A stretch of 64,000 nucleotides of DNA, from contig NZ_JAFB01000027.1 in NCBI RefSeq assembly GCF_000519205.1, forward strand, positions 81,915 to 145,914, read 5' to 3'. How positions within the stretch are numbered: position 1 is the stretch's first letter; the number at the start of each line of letters is the position of its first letter. The position numbers and the translations under genes were made by a program. Shown piece after piece: positions 50,512-59,268 of this stretch. The DNA is from Amycolatopsis taiwanensis DSM 45107 (lineage in GTDB: Bacteria > Actinomycetota > Actinomycetes > Mycobacteriales > Pseudonocardiaceae). Below the pieces are notes generated by a model. It was not told the origin of the DNA. It saw nothing but the letters and a program-made list of their open reading frames with translations, and searched no databases.

Positions 50512-51216
50512 CTAGGCCGAGGTTCGTTGCTGGACGGTGGCGCGCAGGCGGGTCAGTTCGTCAGTGCCCGCCGCGAGATGCGCGCGCAGCGCTGCTGTCG
50601 CCGCGGCTTCATCGCGGCTGCGAAGGGCCTTGAGCAAGGTGCGGTGGTCGTCGCGGCTACGGCCGAGCTGGCGGGCGGAACTGTTGGCGAGCGCCAGCGC
50701 CAGGCGCAGCTCGCGCTGGAGCCCGTCATGGAACCGGATCAGGCGCTGGTTCCCGGTGGTCGAGACCAGGGCCCGGTGGAAGTCCTGGTCCAGGTCGAGC
50801 ACCTCGTCCAGGGTGCTGTTGGTGTAGGCGCGTTCCAGGCGGTTGACGATCTCGTCGAGGTGCCGCCACACGTCGTCGGCGTCGGGCAGCGCGAGCAGGT
50901 GCGGTACGGCCGAGGCCTCGATGGTCTCGCGGGCGTGGTAGATCTCCGTGACATCGGTGTCGGACAACTCGACGACGACGATTCCGCGACCGGGACGCTG
51001 CAACACCAGGCCTTCGCCCTCCAGCATGCGGGTCGCTTCGCGCAGAGTGTTGCGGCTGACACCGAGTTCGGCGGCGAGGGAGACCTCCCGCAGCGCGGTT
51101 CCGGGCTGGATATTCCCGCGCAGGATCGATGCGCGCAGGACGTTGGCGACGCCTTCGGCTGCGCTTTGCCGGACGCGGGGAACGTTGTCGGAGCCGCCCA
51201 GGATTGCCTTGGCCAT
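50512..51216 (-). CDS. GntR-family regulator, FCD subfamily (FadR-like)
   Basis: A 234-residue GntR regulator. The winged HTH spans about 15-85 (VANVLRASILRGNIQPGTAL; LAAELGVSRNTLREATRMLE; GRGIVVVELS), and the C-terminal FCD helical ligand domain spans about 95-225 (EIYHARETIEASAVPHLLAL; LDQDFHRALVSTTGNQRL with metal-ligand D-x-x-x-H; later HRTLLKAL and AAATAALRAHL). It probably binds an organic or amino acid with a metal. ATG at 51216 lies 32 bp from the start of the divergent peptidase operon, which is its likely target. Confidence 0.9.
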   Translation of the reverse strand: MAKAILGGSDNVPRVRQSAAEGVANVLRASILRGNIQPGTALREVSLAAELGVSRNTLREATRMLEGEGLVLQRPGRGIVVVELSDTDVTEIYHARETIEASAVPHLLALPDADDVWRHLDEIVNRLERAYTNSTLDEVLDLDQDFHRALVSTTGNQRLIRFHDGLQRELRLALALANSSARQLGRSRDDHRTLLKALRSRDEAAATAALRAHLAAGTDELTRLRATVQQRTSA

Positions 51217-51248
51217 GGGCACAGTCTGCCGGACAGGAGGCATTGATC

Positions 51249-52991
51249 GTGGGTGACGCGGTGCTACGCGACGTGCGTCCGGCCCGTATGGCCGAGGGGC
51301 GCGCCCTCGACCTGGTCGAGGGCGCAGGTGCCGGCTGGGTGATAGCGCGGTTCGACGGCGATCCACCCGGCGTCCGCGTGCCGGCCACCGATGCGTGGCC
51401 GATGCCCGATGGCACCGGGTTCGTCGTGCACCAGGCGGACCCGGGCGACGAGCGCGGCGGCTTGTTCGTCGTGCCCTGGCAAGGCGGGCCGCAGACCGCG
51501 CTCGTTCCGCAGTTGCCGGCCATCGAGCTGCGTGGTCTCGGGATCGCCGATGGCGGTCAGACGGTGGCCTTCACGACCGTGAGCGAGCGAGGTTACGAAC
51601 TCGTCGTCGTCCACCGTGACGGTGGACAGTGGCGGTCGCCGCAGGTGTTGCTGGGGGCTGATCGAGAGATCTGGTTCCCCACGGTCGCGCCGAACGGGCG
51701 GTGGTGCGCGGTGGGGGTGGCACCCGATGCCGCCGGGCCACGCAGGTTCGGCTTGCACGTCATGGACACGGCCACCGGTGAGGTGGTGGCCACCGCCGAT
51801 CCGGGTGCGGGCACGGTCGAGCCGGTGGCCTGGGACCCGACCGGTTCCCGCCTGCTCTGCGCCGCCGATCCCGGCGGCTGGCTGCGCCCGGCGGTGTTCG
51901 ACGTGGCGAGCGCGACGCTCACGGTCGCCGACGGCCCCGGGGAAATGGAGGTCGTTCCGCTCGACTGGTCGCCTGACGGTCACTGGATCCTGTGCTGCGC
52001 CGGGGGACCGGTCCAGCAGCGGCTGCAGCGGTGGACACCGGACCCACTCCGGATGATCCTTGACTACGGTTCGCAGGGCACCGTGTTCTCTCCGCCCTTT
52101 CGCGCGCCACGTTTCGACGCGGTCGGCGAAGTGCTCGCCGTGGCCGAGGACGAGCACACCCCACCACGCCTGCTCAGGCTTCCCGTGCACGAGGCACCCC
52201 CGGCGAGGCGGCCCTCGTCCGCCCGCACGTCGTGGCAGTCGTTGACAGTGCGTTCCGACGGAGGCCCGGCGGTGCAGTCCTGGCTGCGGTTACCGGAGCG
52301 GGGGAGCGGGCCCTACCCGCTCGTGGTGGATTTGCACGGCGGGCCTCACGTGGCTTCGCTGCGCACGTTCCGGCCCGATGCCGATGCCTGGGCCGCCGCC
52401 GGGTATGCCTGGTGCTCGGTCAACTTCCGGGGCTCGGCGGGCTTCGGCCAGGCGTTCCAGCGCGCCATCTGGGGTGACCCGGGACGGGCGGAGCTGTCCG
52501 ATGTGGACGCCGTCGTGGACCATCTGGTGGCCACCGGCGTTGCCGACCCGGGACGGGTCATCTCCTCCGGCGCCTCGTACGGCGGTTATCTCGCGCTGCA
52601 GGCCGCTGTCACCCGGTCCGCGCGGCTCGCGGGCGCGATCTCGATCGTCGGTATCGCCGACTGGGTCAGGGCCTACGAGGAGGAGTCGCCTGCACTGCAG
52701 ATCGCCGACGCCGCACGGTTCGGCGGGCCACCGCAGCACGATCCCGCGTTGTGGCGGGACCGTTCTCCGATTCACCACCTCGCCGAGCTGACCGTTCCCG
52801 TGCTGGTCGTGCACGCCCGGGTCGATCCGCGAGCGCCGGGGGGACAGATGGCCGAGTTCGTCGAGCGTGCACGTGCCGCGGGCCGCGACGTCGAGACGAT
52901 CTGGCTGGGCGAGGGGCACGGAGCCTTCGGGGCGAGTGCCGACGAACTGATCGACGCGCAGGTGCGCTTCGCGAACCGTGTCTGTCGGTAA
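51249..52991 (+). CDS. S9-family prolyl oligopeptidase-like serine peptidase
   Basis: A 580-residue cytoplasmic peptidase: an N-terminal seven-bladed beta-propeller (about 20-335) that gates access, then an alpha/beta-hydrolase domain. The catalytic triad is Ser443 (SGASYGGY), Asp526 (ARVDPR) and His557 (GEGHGAF). The oxyanion region is DLHGGPHVAS. It releases dipeptides or acylamino acids from short peptides. GTG at 51249 has AGGAGG 8 bp upstream; TTG at 51243 is less well spaced. It leads an operon with a class V aminotransferase and an ornithine-cyclodeaminase homologue. Confidence 0.9.
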   Translation: MGDAVLRDVRPARMAEGRALDLVEGAGAGWVIARFDGDPPGVRVPATDAWPMPDGTGFVVHQADPGDERGGLFVVPWQGGPQTALVPQLPAIELRGLGIADGGQTVAFTTVSERGYELVVVHRDGGQWRSPQVLLGADREIWFPTVAPNGRWCAVGVAPDAAGPRRFGLHVMDTATGEVVATADPGAGTVEPVAWDPTGSRLLCAADPGGWLRPAVFDVASATLTVADGPGEMEVVPLDWSPDGHWILCCAGGPVQQRLQRWTPDPLRMILDYGSQGTVFSPPFRAPRFDAVGEVLAVAEDEHTPPRLLRLPVHEAPPARRPSSARTSWQSLTVRSDGGPAVQSWLRLPERGSGPYPLVVDLHGGPHVASLRTFRPDADAWAAAGYAWCSVNFRGSAGFGQAFQRAIWGDPGRAELSDVDAVVDHLVATGVADPGRVISSGASYGGYLALQAAVTRSARLAGAISIVGIADWVRAYEEESPALQIADAARFGGPPQHDPALWRDRSPIHHLAELTVPVLVVHARVDPRAPGGQMAEFVERARAAGRDVETIWLGEGHGAFGASADELIDAQVRFANRVCR

Positions 52992-53016
52992 CAGACCATA
53001 TAGTGAGGAGATCATC

Positions 53017-54177
53017 ATGACGGCGGCGCTGTCGGATCGTGCGGACTTCCCGGTCCTGGACGAGCTGACCTACCTCAACACGGCGTCCATCGGGCTGGTG
53101 CCGGCCTCCATTGTGGACAGTACCGAGGAGTTCGCCCGCGAACTGGCCACGCGGGGTACCACCTGGTTCGACGAAGAGCAGGAGACCCGCGCGCTGGAAG
53201 GCGCTCGCACCGCAGCGGCGGAACTGTTCGATGTGGACGCTCATGACGTCGCCGTGGGCTCCAGCTTCACCGAACTGCTGGCCCAGCTGGCCTGGGCGCT
53301 GGCTCCTGGCTCCGGGCGGAACATCGTGTCGATCGACATCGACTTCCCCAGCGTGACCCGAGTCTGGCAGCGCATCGCGAGCCAGACCGGTGCCGAGGTG
53401 CGGTGGGTTCGCGTGGTCGGCGATCCGGGCAGTCTCGACACCGCGCGGGTCATCGAGGCGATCGACGAGCGCACCGCCGTCGTGTGCGTGAGCCACGTGC
53501 AGTACTCCACCGGCTACGTGCTCGATCTGGCCGCCGTGACCCGGGCCGCGCGGGAGGTCGGTGCCGTCGTGCTCGTCGATGCCACTCAGGCCGCGGGCCA
53601 GGTTCCGTTGCGGCCCAAGGAGTGGGGCGTCGACGCGTTGCTGGCAGGCGGCTACAAATGGCTCGGCGGCATGTTCGGCGCCGCCGTCGCCTACGTGCGG
53701 CCGGGCCTGCTCGCCGGGCGGCGGCCACCGATCGTGGGCTGGCTGACCGACCCCGAGCCCTACACCCTGGAAGCCACCCGGCTGCAGTGGCCGGACGGCG
53801 CACGGACGTTGGAAGCCTCGACGTCGAGCTACAGCGCCGCACTCGCGCTCGGTCTGGCCATCCGCTATTCGCTCGGGCTGGGCGTCGACCGGGTCCGGGC
53901 GCACGGACTCGCGCTCGCGGCGACCTTGGCCGACGGCCTGCGGGAGCTGGGCGCGGATCTGCTCAGTCCCGAGAAACCCAGTGAGGGCAGCGGAATCGTC
54001 ACCGTCCGGTTCCCCGGTCACGACGCCGACCGGATCACCGCGCAACTCAACGCGCGCGGTGTCGTGGTGTCCCCGCGCCTTCAGGCGACCCGCTTTTCGG
54101 TGCACCACCACACGAACGGCGAGGAGGTCGCGCACGCACTACAGGTGGCTCGCGAGGTCCTGGGAGCGGACAAATGA
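53017..54177 (+). CDS. Class V aminotransferase (cysteine-desulfurase/isopenicillin-N-epimerase-like)
   Basis: A 386-residue fold-type I PLP enzyme. The Schiff-base lysine is Lys214 (GGYKWLGG), preceded by VLVDATQAAGQVP (Asp binding the pyridine nitrogen, Gln) and VCVSHVQYSTGYVLD. The N-terminus (LDELTYLNTASIGLVP) fits CsdA/kynureninase/epimerase relatives. No catalytic Cys loop of desulfurases is seen, so racemase, epimerase or transaminase roles are more likely. AGGAG lies about 8 bp before the ATG. Its stop overlaps the next gene (ATGA). Confidence 0.87.
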   Translation: MTAALSDRADFPVLDELTYLNTASIGLVPASIVDSTEEFARELATRGTTWFDEEQETRALEGARTAAAELFDVDAHDVAVGSSFTELLAQLAWALAPGSGRNIVSIDIDFPSVTRVWQRIASQTGAEVRWVRVVGDPGSLDTARVIEAIDERTAVVCVSHVQYSTGYVLDLAAVTRAAREVGAVVLVDATQAAGQVPLRPKEWGVDALLAGGYKWLGGMFGAAVAYVRPGLLAGRRPPIVGWLTDPEPYTLEATRLQWPDGARTLEASTSSYSAALALGLAIRYSLGLGVDRVRAHGLALAATLADGLRELGADLLSPEKPSEGSGIVTVRFPGHDADRITAQLNARGVVVSPRLQATRFSVHHHTNGEEVAHALQVAREVLGADK

Positions 54178-55157
54178 GCGCCCGCACGGTCCGGGTGCTC
54201 ACCGCCGGGGACGTCCGGTCGCTCATGCCGTTTCCCCGGGCGATCGAGGCCGCGCGCGCCGCCTTCGTCGCGCTGCACCACGGCACCGCCACCACGGCGG
54301 CACCCATCGGCCTGCGCATCGAACCGGCGGGTGGCGAAGTGCATGTCAAGGCGGGCCACAACCGCGCGGCCGACACCTACGCCGTCAAAGTCGCCTCCGC
54401 ATTCCCCGGCAACGCCCAGCAAGCACTGTCGGTCATCGGTGGCATGACGGTCGTCTTCGACGCCCGCACCGGCGCTCCGACCACACTCATGCTGGACGAC
54501 GGACTGCTCACCGATCTGCGGACCGCGGCCGCCGGGGCGGTCGCCACCGACGCACTGGCCGCCGCCGGCGCGACCGAGGTCGCCGTGCTGGGCACCGGCC
54601 AGCAGGCCCGGCTGCAGGTCGAAGCGCTGACCTACCTGCGGTCGATCACGCACGTCACGGTCTGGGGACGCCGGCTCGAGGCCGCCCAGCGCTGCGCGTC
54701 CGATATCGCCGCCCGCACCGGCCTGCCCACCAGCGTTGCTCAGGGGGCTCACGACGCGGTGCGCCAAGCGAACATCGTGATCACCGCGACCGCGGCGACC
54801 GAGCCTATCCTCGACGCCTCCTTGGCCCGGCCCGGTCTGCACATCACGGCCGTCGGTTCGGACCTGCCGGACAAAGCCGAGCTGGATCCCGCCCTGGTGG
54901 CCGGCGCCGACCGCTACGTGCCGGACTCGCCGGCCCAATGCCTCGACCACGGCGAGCTACGGCTCGCCGCCGCGGCCGGGCTCGTCAAACCCGACGACAT
55001 CACCGTCGACCTGCCTGCCCTGCTCGCCGACCCATCACCGCGTGATCCCGAGGCATTCACCATCGCGGACCTCACCGGCCTCGGCGCGCTCGATGCGGAG
55101 ATCGCCCACGTCTGCGCCACTGAGGCCGCCCGCCAGGGAGCCGGCCGCCTCACATAG
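54174..55157 (+). CDS. Ornithine cyclodeaminase / mu-crystallin family protein (second copy)
   Basis: A 327-residue member of the OCD family: VRVLTAGDVRSLMPFPRAIE at the N-terminus, GEVHVKAGHN (substrate region), LLTDLRTAAAGAVATDALA, and the NAD motif VLGTGQQARLQVEAL (G-x-G-x-x-A/G). Its ATG overlaps the aminotransferase stop, so the PLP enzyme and this dehydrogenase or cyclodeaminase probably act in sequence, for example imine formation then reduction or cyclisation. Only about a quarter of residues appear shared with the copy at 5023, so it is not a recent duplicate. Confidence 0.87.
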   Translation: MSARTVRVLTAGDVRSLMPFPRAIEAARAAFVALHHGTATTAAPIGLRIEPAGGEVHVKAGHNRAADTYAVKVASAFPGNAQQALSVIGGMTVVFDARTGAPTTLMLDDGLLTDLRTAAAGAVATDALAAAGATEVAVLGTGQQARLQVEALTYLRSITHVTVWGRRLEAAQRCASDIAARTGLPTSVAQGAHDAVRQANIVITATAATEPILDASLARPGLHITAVGSDLPDKAELDPALVAGADRYVPDSPAQCLDHGELRLAAAAGLVKPDDITVDLPALLADPSPRDPEAFTIADLTGLGALDAEIAHVCATEAARQGAGRLT

Positions 55158-55170
55158 CACCCCAAGCGCA

Positions 55171-56631
55171 CTACGGCTGACGAGCGTCGGCCGGGCGCAG
55201 TCGCGGGGACAGGAACACCCCGAGCAGGGCGAGCAGCCCGGTGAAGGCGAAGGTGCCCAGGAACGCGGGGCCGATCGCCGTGCCGTGATGCCGCACGATG
55301 GCGATCGCCGCACCGCCCAGGCCCGCGAGCACGCCGGTGGCGAGGGTCTGCGCGAGTTGCAGTGCCGCGCTGACCTCGCCCTGCCGTCCGGCGGGCGTCT
55401 GCTCCAGAGTGTCCGTTGTGGACGCGTTGAACGCCACCCCCATGCCGAGTCCGCCGATACCCCAGCCGAGCACGGCGAAGTAGGCCGGAACGGCTCCGGA
55501 CAGGATGGACACCGCGATGATCGCCACCCCGGCCAGCAGGACGGCGAAACCGCACGCGACACCGCGGGTGCGCTGCCCTGGCCGGGTGCTGTCGAGCTTG
55601 GCCTGCAACATCGAGCCCGCCACCCAGGTGAGTGCCCCCGCGGACAGCCCGAGACCGGCCTCCGCGGTGCTCAGGCCGCGTAGCTGTTGCAGGCCGAGTG
55701 GAAGCAGTGCCTCACTGCCGAAGTAGACGCCGCACAGCAGCGCGCGGATGACCACTCCGGCCCCGATGCCCGCGCGGGCGGTCATGGTGCCCTCCGGAGT
55801 GGTCCGGCGCAGCCCGAGCACCGCGATGGCCACTCCCACCACGGCCAGCGCGGCCAGTACGGCGACGTTGCTCAGCAGCAATGCCTGAAGCAGCAACCCG
55901 GTTCCGACGGTGAGCAACACGGCGCTGGCCTGGGGACTCTTCCACCAGCGCGTGGTGGAAGTGTTTTCCGGGAAGCCGGTGCCTTCGGGCGGACGCAGGC
56001 GGCGTAGTCCGGGCAGGGTCATGGCCGCGGCCACCGCGATCAGCGGCAGCATGAGCACGAAGACCGCTCGCCAGGTGGTGTGCTCGGTGAGGATCCCGGC
56101 GACGACCGGACCGACGAGCGACGGGACGGTCCATGCGGAGGAGAGCAGCGCGAACATCCTGGCCCGCAGTAGCTCGGGATAGGCGAGCCCGATCATGGTG
56201 TAGGCCATCGCCATGACCGCGCCCACACCCAGCCCCTGGACGAACCGTCCGATGAGGAACAGCGGCCAGGACACGGCCACGCCCGCCAGCACACAACCCG
56301 CCGCGAACACGAGCAGGGCCGCCGACATGGGACGCCACGGGCCGGAGCGATCCGCGGAACGCCCCGCGATCACGGTGCCGATGATGTTGGCCAGCATCAG
56401 CGCGGACAGGCCCCAGCCGTAGGCGCCCAAGCCGTTCAGGCTCTCGGCTATGCCGGGCAGCACGGTGGCCACGCCGAGCGACTCGAAGGCGACCGTGCCG
56501 ACCGACAGGATGACACCCAGCGTAAGGGCGCGATACGGCCTAGCGAACACGCTTCCGGTCGACCCCGGTCTCGCCACGACCCGCGGTGGGGCCGGCTCGC
56601 CGCTCACCACCCCGTCGACGTGCTCGGTCAT
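55171..56631 (-). CDS. MFS drug/metabolite exporter (DHA2-like)
   Basis: A 486-residue major-facilitator protein with about 12-14 hydrophobic helices. Motif A-like loop IAGRSADRSGPWRPM and motif C-like GPVVAGILTEHTTWRAVFVL (antiporter G-P-x-x-x-G) are visible. It should export a small molecule using H+. It is divergent from a TetR regulator, and a palindromic operator lies between them, so it is probably de-repressed by its own substrate. Convergent with the OCD gene (13-bp gap). Confidence 0.9.
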   Translation of the reverse strand: MTEHVDGVVSGEPAPPRVVARPGSTGSVFARPYRALTLGVILSVGTVAFESLGVATVLPGIAESLNGLGAYGWGLSALMLANIIGTVIAGRSADRSGPWRPMSAALLVFAAGCVLAGVAVSWPLFLIGRFVQGLGVGAVMAMAYTMIGLAYPELLRARMFALLSSAWTVPSLVGPVVAGILTEHTTWRAVFVLMLPLIAVAAAMTLPGLRRLRPPEGTGFPENTSTTRWWKSPQASAVLLTVGTGLLLQALLLSNVAVLAALAVVGVAIAVLGLRRTTPEGTMTARAGIGAGVVIRALLCGVYFGSEALLPLGLQQLRGLSTAEAGLGLSAGALTWVAGSMLQAKLDSTRPGQRTRGVACGFAVLLAGVAIIAVSILSGAVPAYFAVLGWGIGGLGMGVAFNASTTDTLEQTPAGRQGEVSAALQLAQTLATGVLAGLGGAAIAIVRHHGTAIGPAFLGTFAFTGLLALLGVFLSPRLRPADARQP

Positions 56632-56653
56632 GAGGCTTCCTCTCGTGATTTAT

Positions 56654-56678
56654 GTTTCGTTCCGGTACGGAACGAAAC
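56654..56678. promoter_or_regulatory. Palindromic TetR operator
   Basis: An 11-bp arm GTTTCGTTCCG, a 3-bp centre GTA and the exact reverse complement arm CGGAACGAAAC. It sits 22 bp before the MFS start and 21 bp before the TetR start, so one bound dimer would shut both promoters. Length and form fit TetR-family operators. Confidence 0.85.
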
Positions 56679-56699
56679 TAGAATACCTATAGTGGTGGC

Positions 56700-57359
56700 A
56701 TGGTGCACACCCCGAGCGGCGCCGCGGCCGAAGAGCAGCTGCCGGCACAGCAACGTCCCGGCAGGCCACGGGACGAGCGCATCGACGTCGTGGTCCCTCG
56801 GGTCGTGCTGGAGATCCTCAACGAGGTGGGTTACGGGAAGCTCACGCTGGAGGCGGTTTCCTCCCGGGCCGGTACGAGCAAGCCCGCCCTGCGGCGTCGC
56901 TGGCGATCCCGACAGCACCTCGTGGTCGACGCGCTGGCCGCCGTCATCGGCACCACGCCGACGCCGGACACCGGCTGCACGCACTGCGACCTCGTCGCCG
57001 GGATCGGCACGCTTACCCAGGCATTCACCACGAAGGTGGGCCGGCGGGCGCTGCCCGCGCTGGTCTCCGATCTCGCCGACGACCCGGAGCTGGAATCCGC
57101 GTTCCTCGATCGGTTCTTCCACCCGCGCCGGGACACCACCGCGGAGGCCCTGCGACGCGGCATCCACCGGGGAGATCTTCCCGCCGACGTCGATATCGAT
57201 CTGCTGCTGGACATGCTGGCGTCGACCACCTACTACCGCGTGCTGTTCGGGCACCTGCCGGTCACGGCGACGCTTGCCGAGGACGTGGTCGAGATCGTCC
57301 TCACCGGCGTGGCCACCGAACGGGGGCGCCGCCGGCACCGGAGCGAACACGGCAGCTGA
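56700..57359 (+). CDS. TetR-family transcriptional repressor
   Basis: A 219-residue TetR protein with an HTH at about 25-75 (VLEILNEVGYGKLTLEAVSSRAGTSKPALRRRWRSRQHLV) split here as GYGKLTLEAVSSRAG and TSKPALRRRWRSRQHLV, and a C-terminal ligand domain of the TetR_C type (LPALVSDLADDPELESAFLD). It is divergent from an MFS exporter across a perfect palindrome and should repress both genes. It converges on recQ. Confidence 0.9.
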   Translation: MVHTPSGAAAEEQLPAQQRPGRPRDERIDVVVPRVVLEILNEVGYGKLTLEAVSSRAGTSKPALRRRWRSRQHLVVDALAAVIGTTPTPDTGCTHCDLVAGIGTLTQAFTTKVGRRALPALVSDLADDPELESAFLDRFFHPRRDTTAEALRRGIHRGDLPADVDIDLLLDMLASTTYYRVLFGHLPVTATLAEDVVEIVLTGVATERGRRRHRSEHGS

Positions 57360-57469
57360 TCACCTGCCCGGAGGCCATGCTTGTGCCGGCCGCCGTCGCG
57401 ATCACCTGAGGGGCGCGAACGCTCCATTGTGGATGGTCTGGCCGGGCGCCGTTGTGTGCCGGGGGTTGG

Positions 57470-59128
57470 TCAGGCGGTGTCGTCGTTGGTGAGCAGGTTC
57501 CTTTCTGCGATCGCGGACAACGACAGGGTCTTGTAGCCCATGTCGTCGAAGAGCACGACCAGCCGGTCCTGTTCGACGGCCATCACCACGCCCCGGCCCC
57601 ACTGCTCATGCCGCACGGGCGTGTTGGGTGGGAACTTCTCGCTACCGGGGTTTGGTCGTCCGCTTGTCCCCGCGTCGCAGGTGTCGCAATTGCCGCACGG
57701 GCCGGCCAGTTGTTGACCGAAGTAGCCGAGTAGGTACTGCCTGCGGCAACCGGTTGTTTCCGCATAGCCGCGGAGCATGTGGATGCGGGACCGGATGAGG
57801 CGCTGGTGTGCCTCGGCGACCTCGAGCGCGTCTTCCACGGCCTGCTCCGGAGAACGCTCATCGAGGTAGCCCAGCCTGCCGGTCTCGGTCGTGGTGACCA
57901 CGCCGGCCTGCTGCAGCAGGTTGACCGCTCTCGTGCGCTGGGCGGAGGAGACGTCCACCTCGTCGTCGAGCTGTGCCGGGCGCACTGGCTCATCGTGTTC
58001 GTCCAGCGCGTGCACGACCTCACTCAGTGGCTTCTCCGGGGGTTTGCTGGAGGTGAGGAACTTCTGCAGGTTCAGGTCTTCGGGCCGATAGCACAACATG
58101 ATCGAGGCGGGCTCGCCGTCGCGTCCAGCCCGCCCGATCTGCTGGTAGTAGGTGTCCAGCGAGTCCGGCACGGAAGCGTGCACGACGAACCGCACATCCG
58201 GTTTGTCGATGCCCATGCCGAACGCTGAGGTCGCCACCACCACGTCCACGTCGTCGGCCATGAACCTCTGGTGCGCCCGTTCGCGGTCGGCGGCCTTCAT
58301 CCCGGCGTGGTACCCCGCCACCCGTACCCCGAGCCGCGCCAGCTCGTCCGCGTAGAACTCCGTGTCCTTCCGGCTCGCCACATACAGCAAGCCGCGGCGC
58401 GTCGCCGGATCAGCGGTGAGCGTCCGGACCCGGGCGATGACCGCGTCCCGCTTGTCCCGGTCGTCCACGAACCGCTCCACGCCCAGGTGCAGGTTCGGGC
58501 GGTCGAAACTGCCGATCACGCTCCGATGGTCACGCAGGCCCAGCCGGGCGACGATGTCCCGGCGCACCGGAAGCGCCGCGGTAGCGGTCAACGCGATCAC
58601 CCTCGGATGCCCGAGCCGCTCGATCACCTGGCCGAGACGAAGGTAATCCGGCCGGAAATCATGCCCCCACGACGAGACACAGTGCGCCTCGTCCACGACG
58701 AACAACGAGATCCCGACCTTGCTCAACTTCCCGACCAGTTCGTCCTTGGCCAATTGCTCCGGGGAGAGGAAGACGTACTCGGCATCGCCTTGCCGCACCG
58801 CGACCCAGGCATCCGTACGCTCGCTACCTCGCTGGGCCGAGTTCAACGCGACAGCATCTGGCGCGGCACTGTCCTCGAGGCCCTCGATCTGATCGTGCTG
58901 TAGCGCGATCAGGGGTGAGACCACCACTGTGAGCCCTTCCAACAGCAACGCAGGGACCTGGTAGATCGCCGACTTGCCCGCGCCGGTGGGCATTACAGCC
59001 AGTACGTCGTGTCCGGCCATTACCTGGTCCATCGCGTCGAGTTGCTCATCGTGCAGTTGCGGCCAGCCGAACTTCGTCTTGGCGATACGTCGCAACTCAC
59101 GAGCCCGCTCGGTACCAGTCACCGTCAC
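57470..59128 (-). CDS. recQ: RecQ-family DNA helicase
   Basis: A 552-residue 3'-5' DNA helicase. Motif I is PTGAGKS (Lys52), motif II is V-D-E-A-H, the RecQ aromatic-rich loop is AHCVSSWGHDFRPDY, and motif VI is YYQQIGRAGRDG. The RQC zinc site is present (CRRQYLLGYFGQ...CGNCDTC). HRDC is absent; instead the C-terminus has a small beta domain of about 60 residues (TPVRHEQWGRGVVMAVEQDR) of the DUF3553 kind seen in short actinobacterial RecQs. It is divergent from the pyruvate-oxidase-like gene. Confidence 0.92.
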   Translation of the reverse strand: MTVTGTERARELRRIAKTKFGWPQLHDEQLDAMDQVMAGHDVLAVMPTGAGKSAIYQVPALLLEGLTVVVSPLIALQHDQIEGLEDSAAPDAVALNSAQRGSERTDAWVAVRQGDAEYVFLSPEQLAKDELVGKLSKVGISLFVVDEAHCVSSWGHDFRPDYLRLGQVIERLGHPRVIALTATAALPVRRDIVARLGLRDHRSVIGSFDRPNLHLGVERFVDDRDKRDAVIARVRTLTADPATRRGLLYVASRKDTEFYADELARLGVRVAGYHAGMKAADRERAHQRFMADDVDVVVATSAFGMGIDKPDVRFVVHASVPDSLDTYYQQIGRAGRDGEPASIMLCYRPEDLNLQKFLTSSKPPEKPLSEVVHALDEHDEPVRPAQLDDEVDVSSAQRTRAVNLLQQAGVVTTTETGRLGYLDERSPEQAVEDALEVAEAHQRLIRSRIHMLRGYAETTGCRRQYLLGYFGQQLAGPCGNCDTCDAGTSGRPNPGSEKFPPNTPVRHEQWGRGVVMAVEQDRLVVLFDDMGYKTLSLSAIAERNLLTNDDTA

Positions 59129-59268
59129 CAGGTACCACTGGCCGGGGATCGGGAAACGGCCGGGGGCCGCCGCATCGCCCGAAATCCGCGGTCCGGGCGG
59201 GCGTTTGGGGGCGGGGTGCCGGGGTAGGTCGCGACCAGGAACGACCGGTGCGAGGAGGCGGGTGAATC

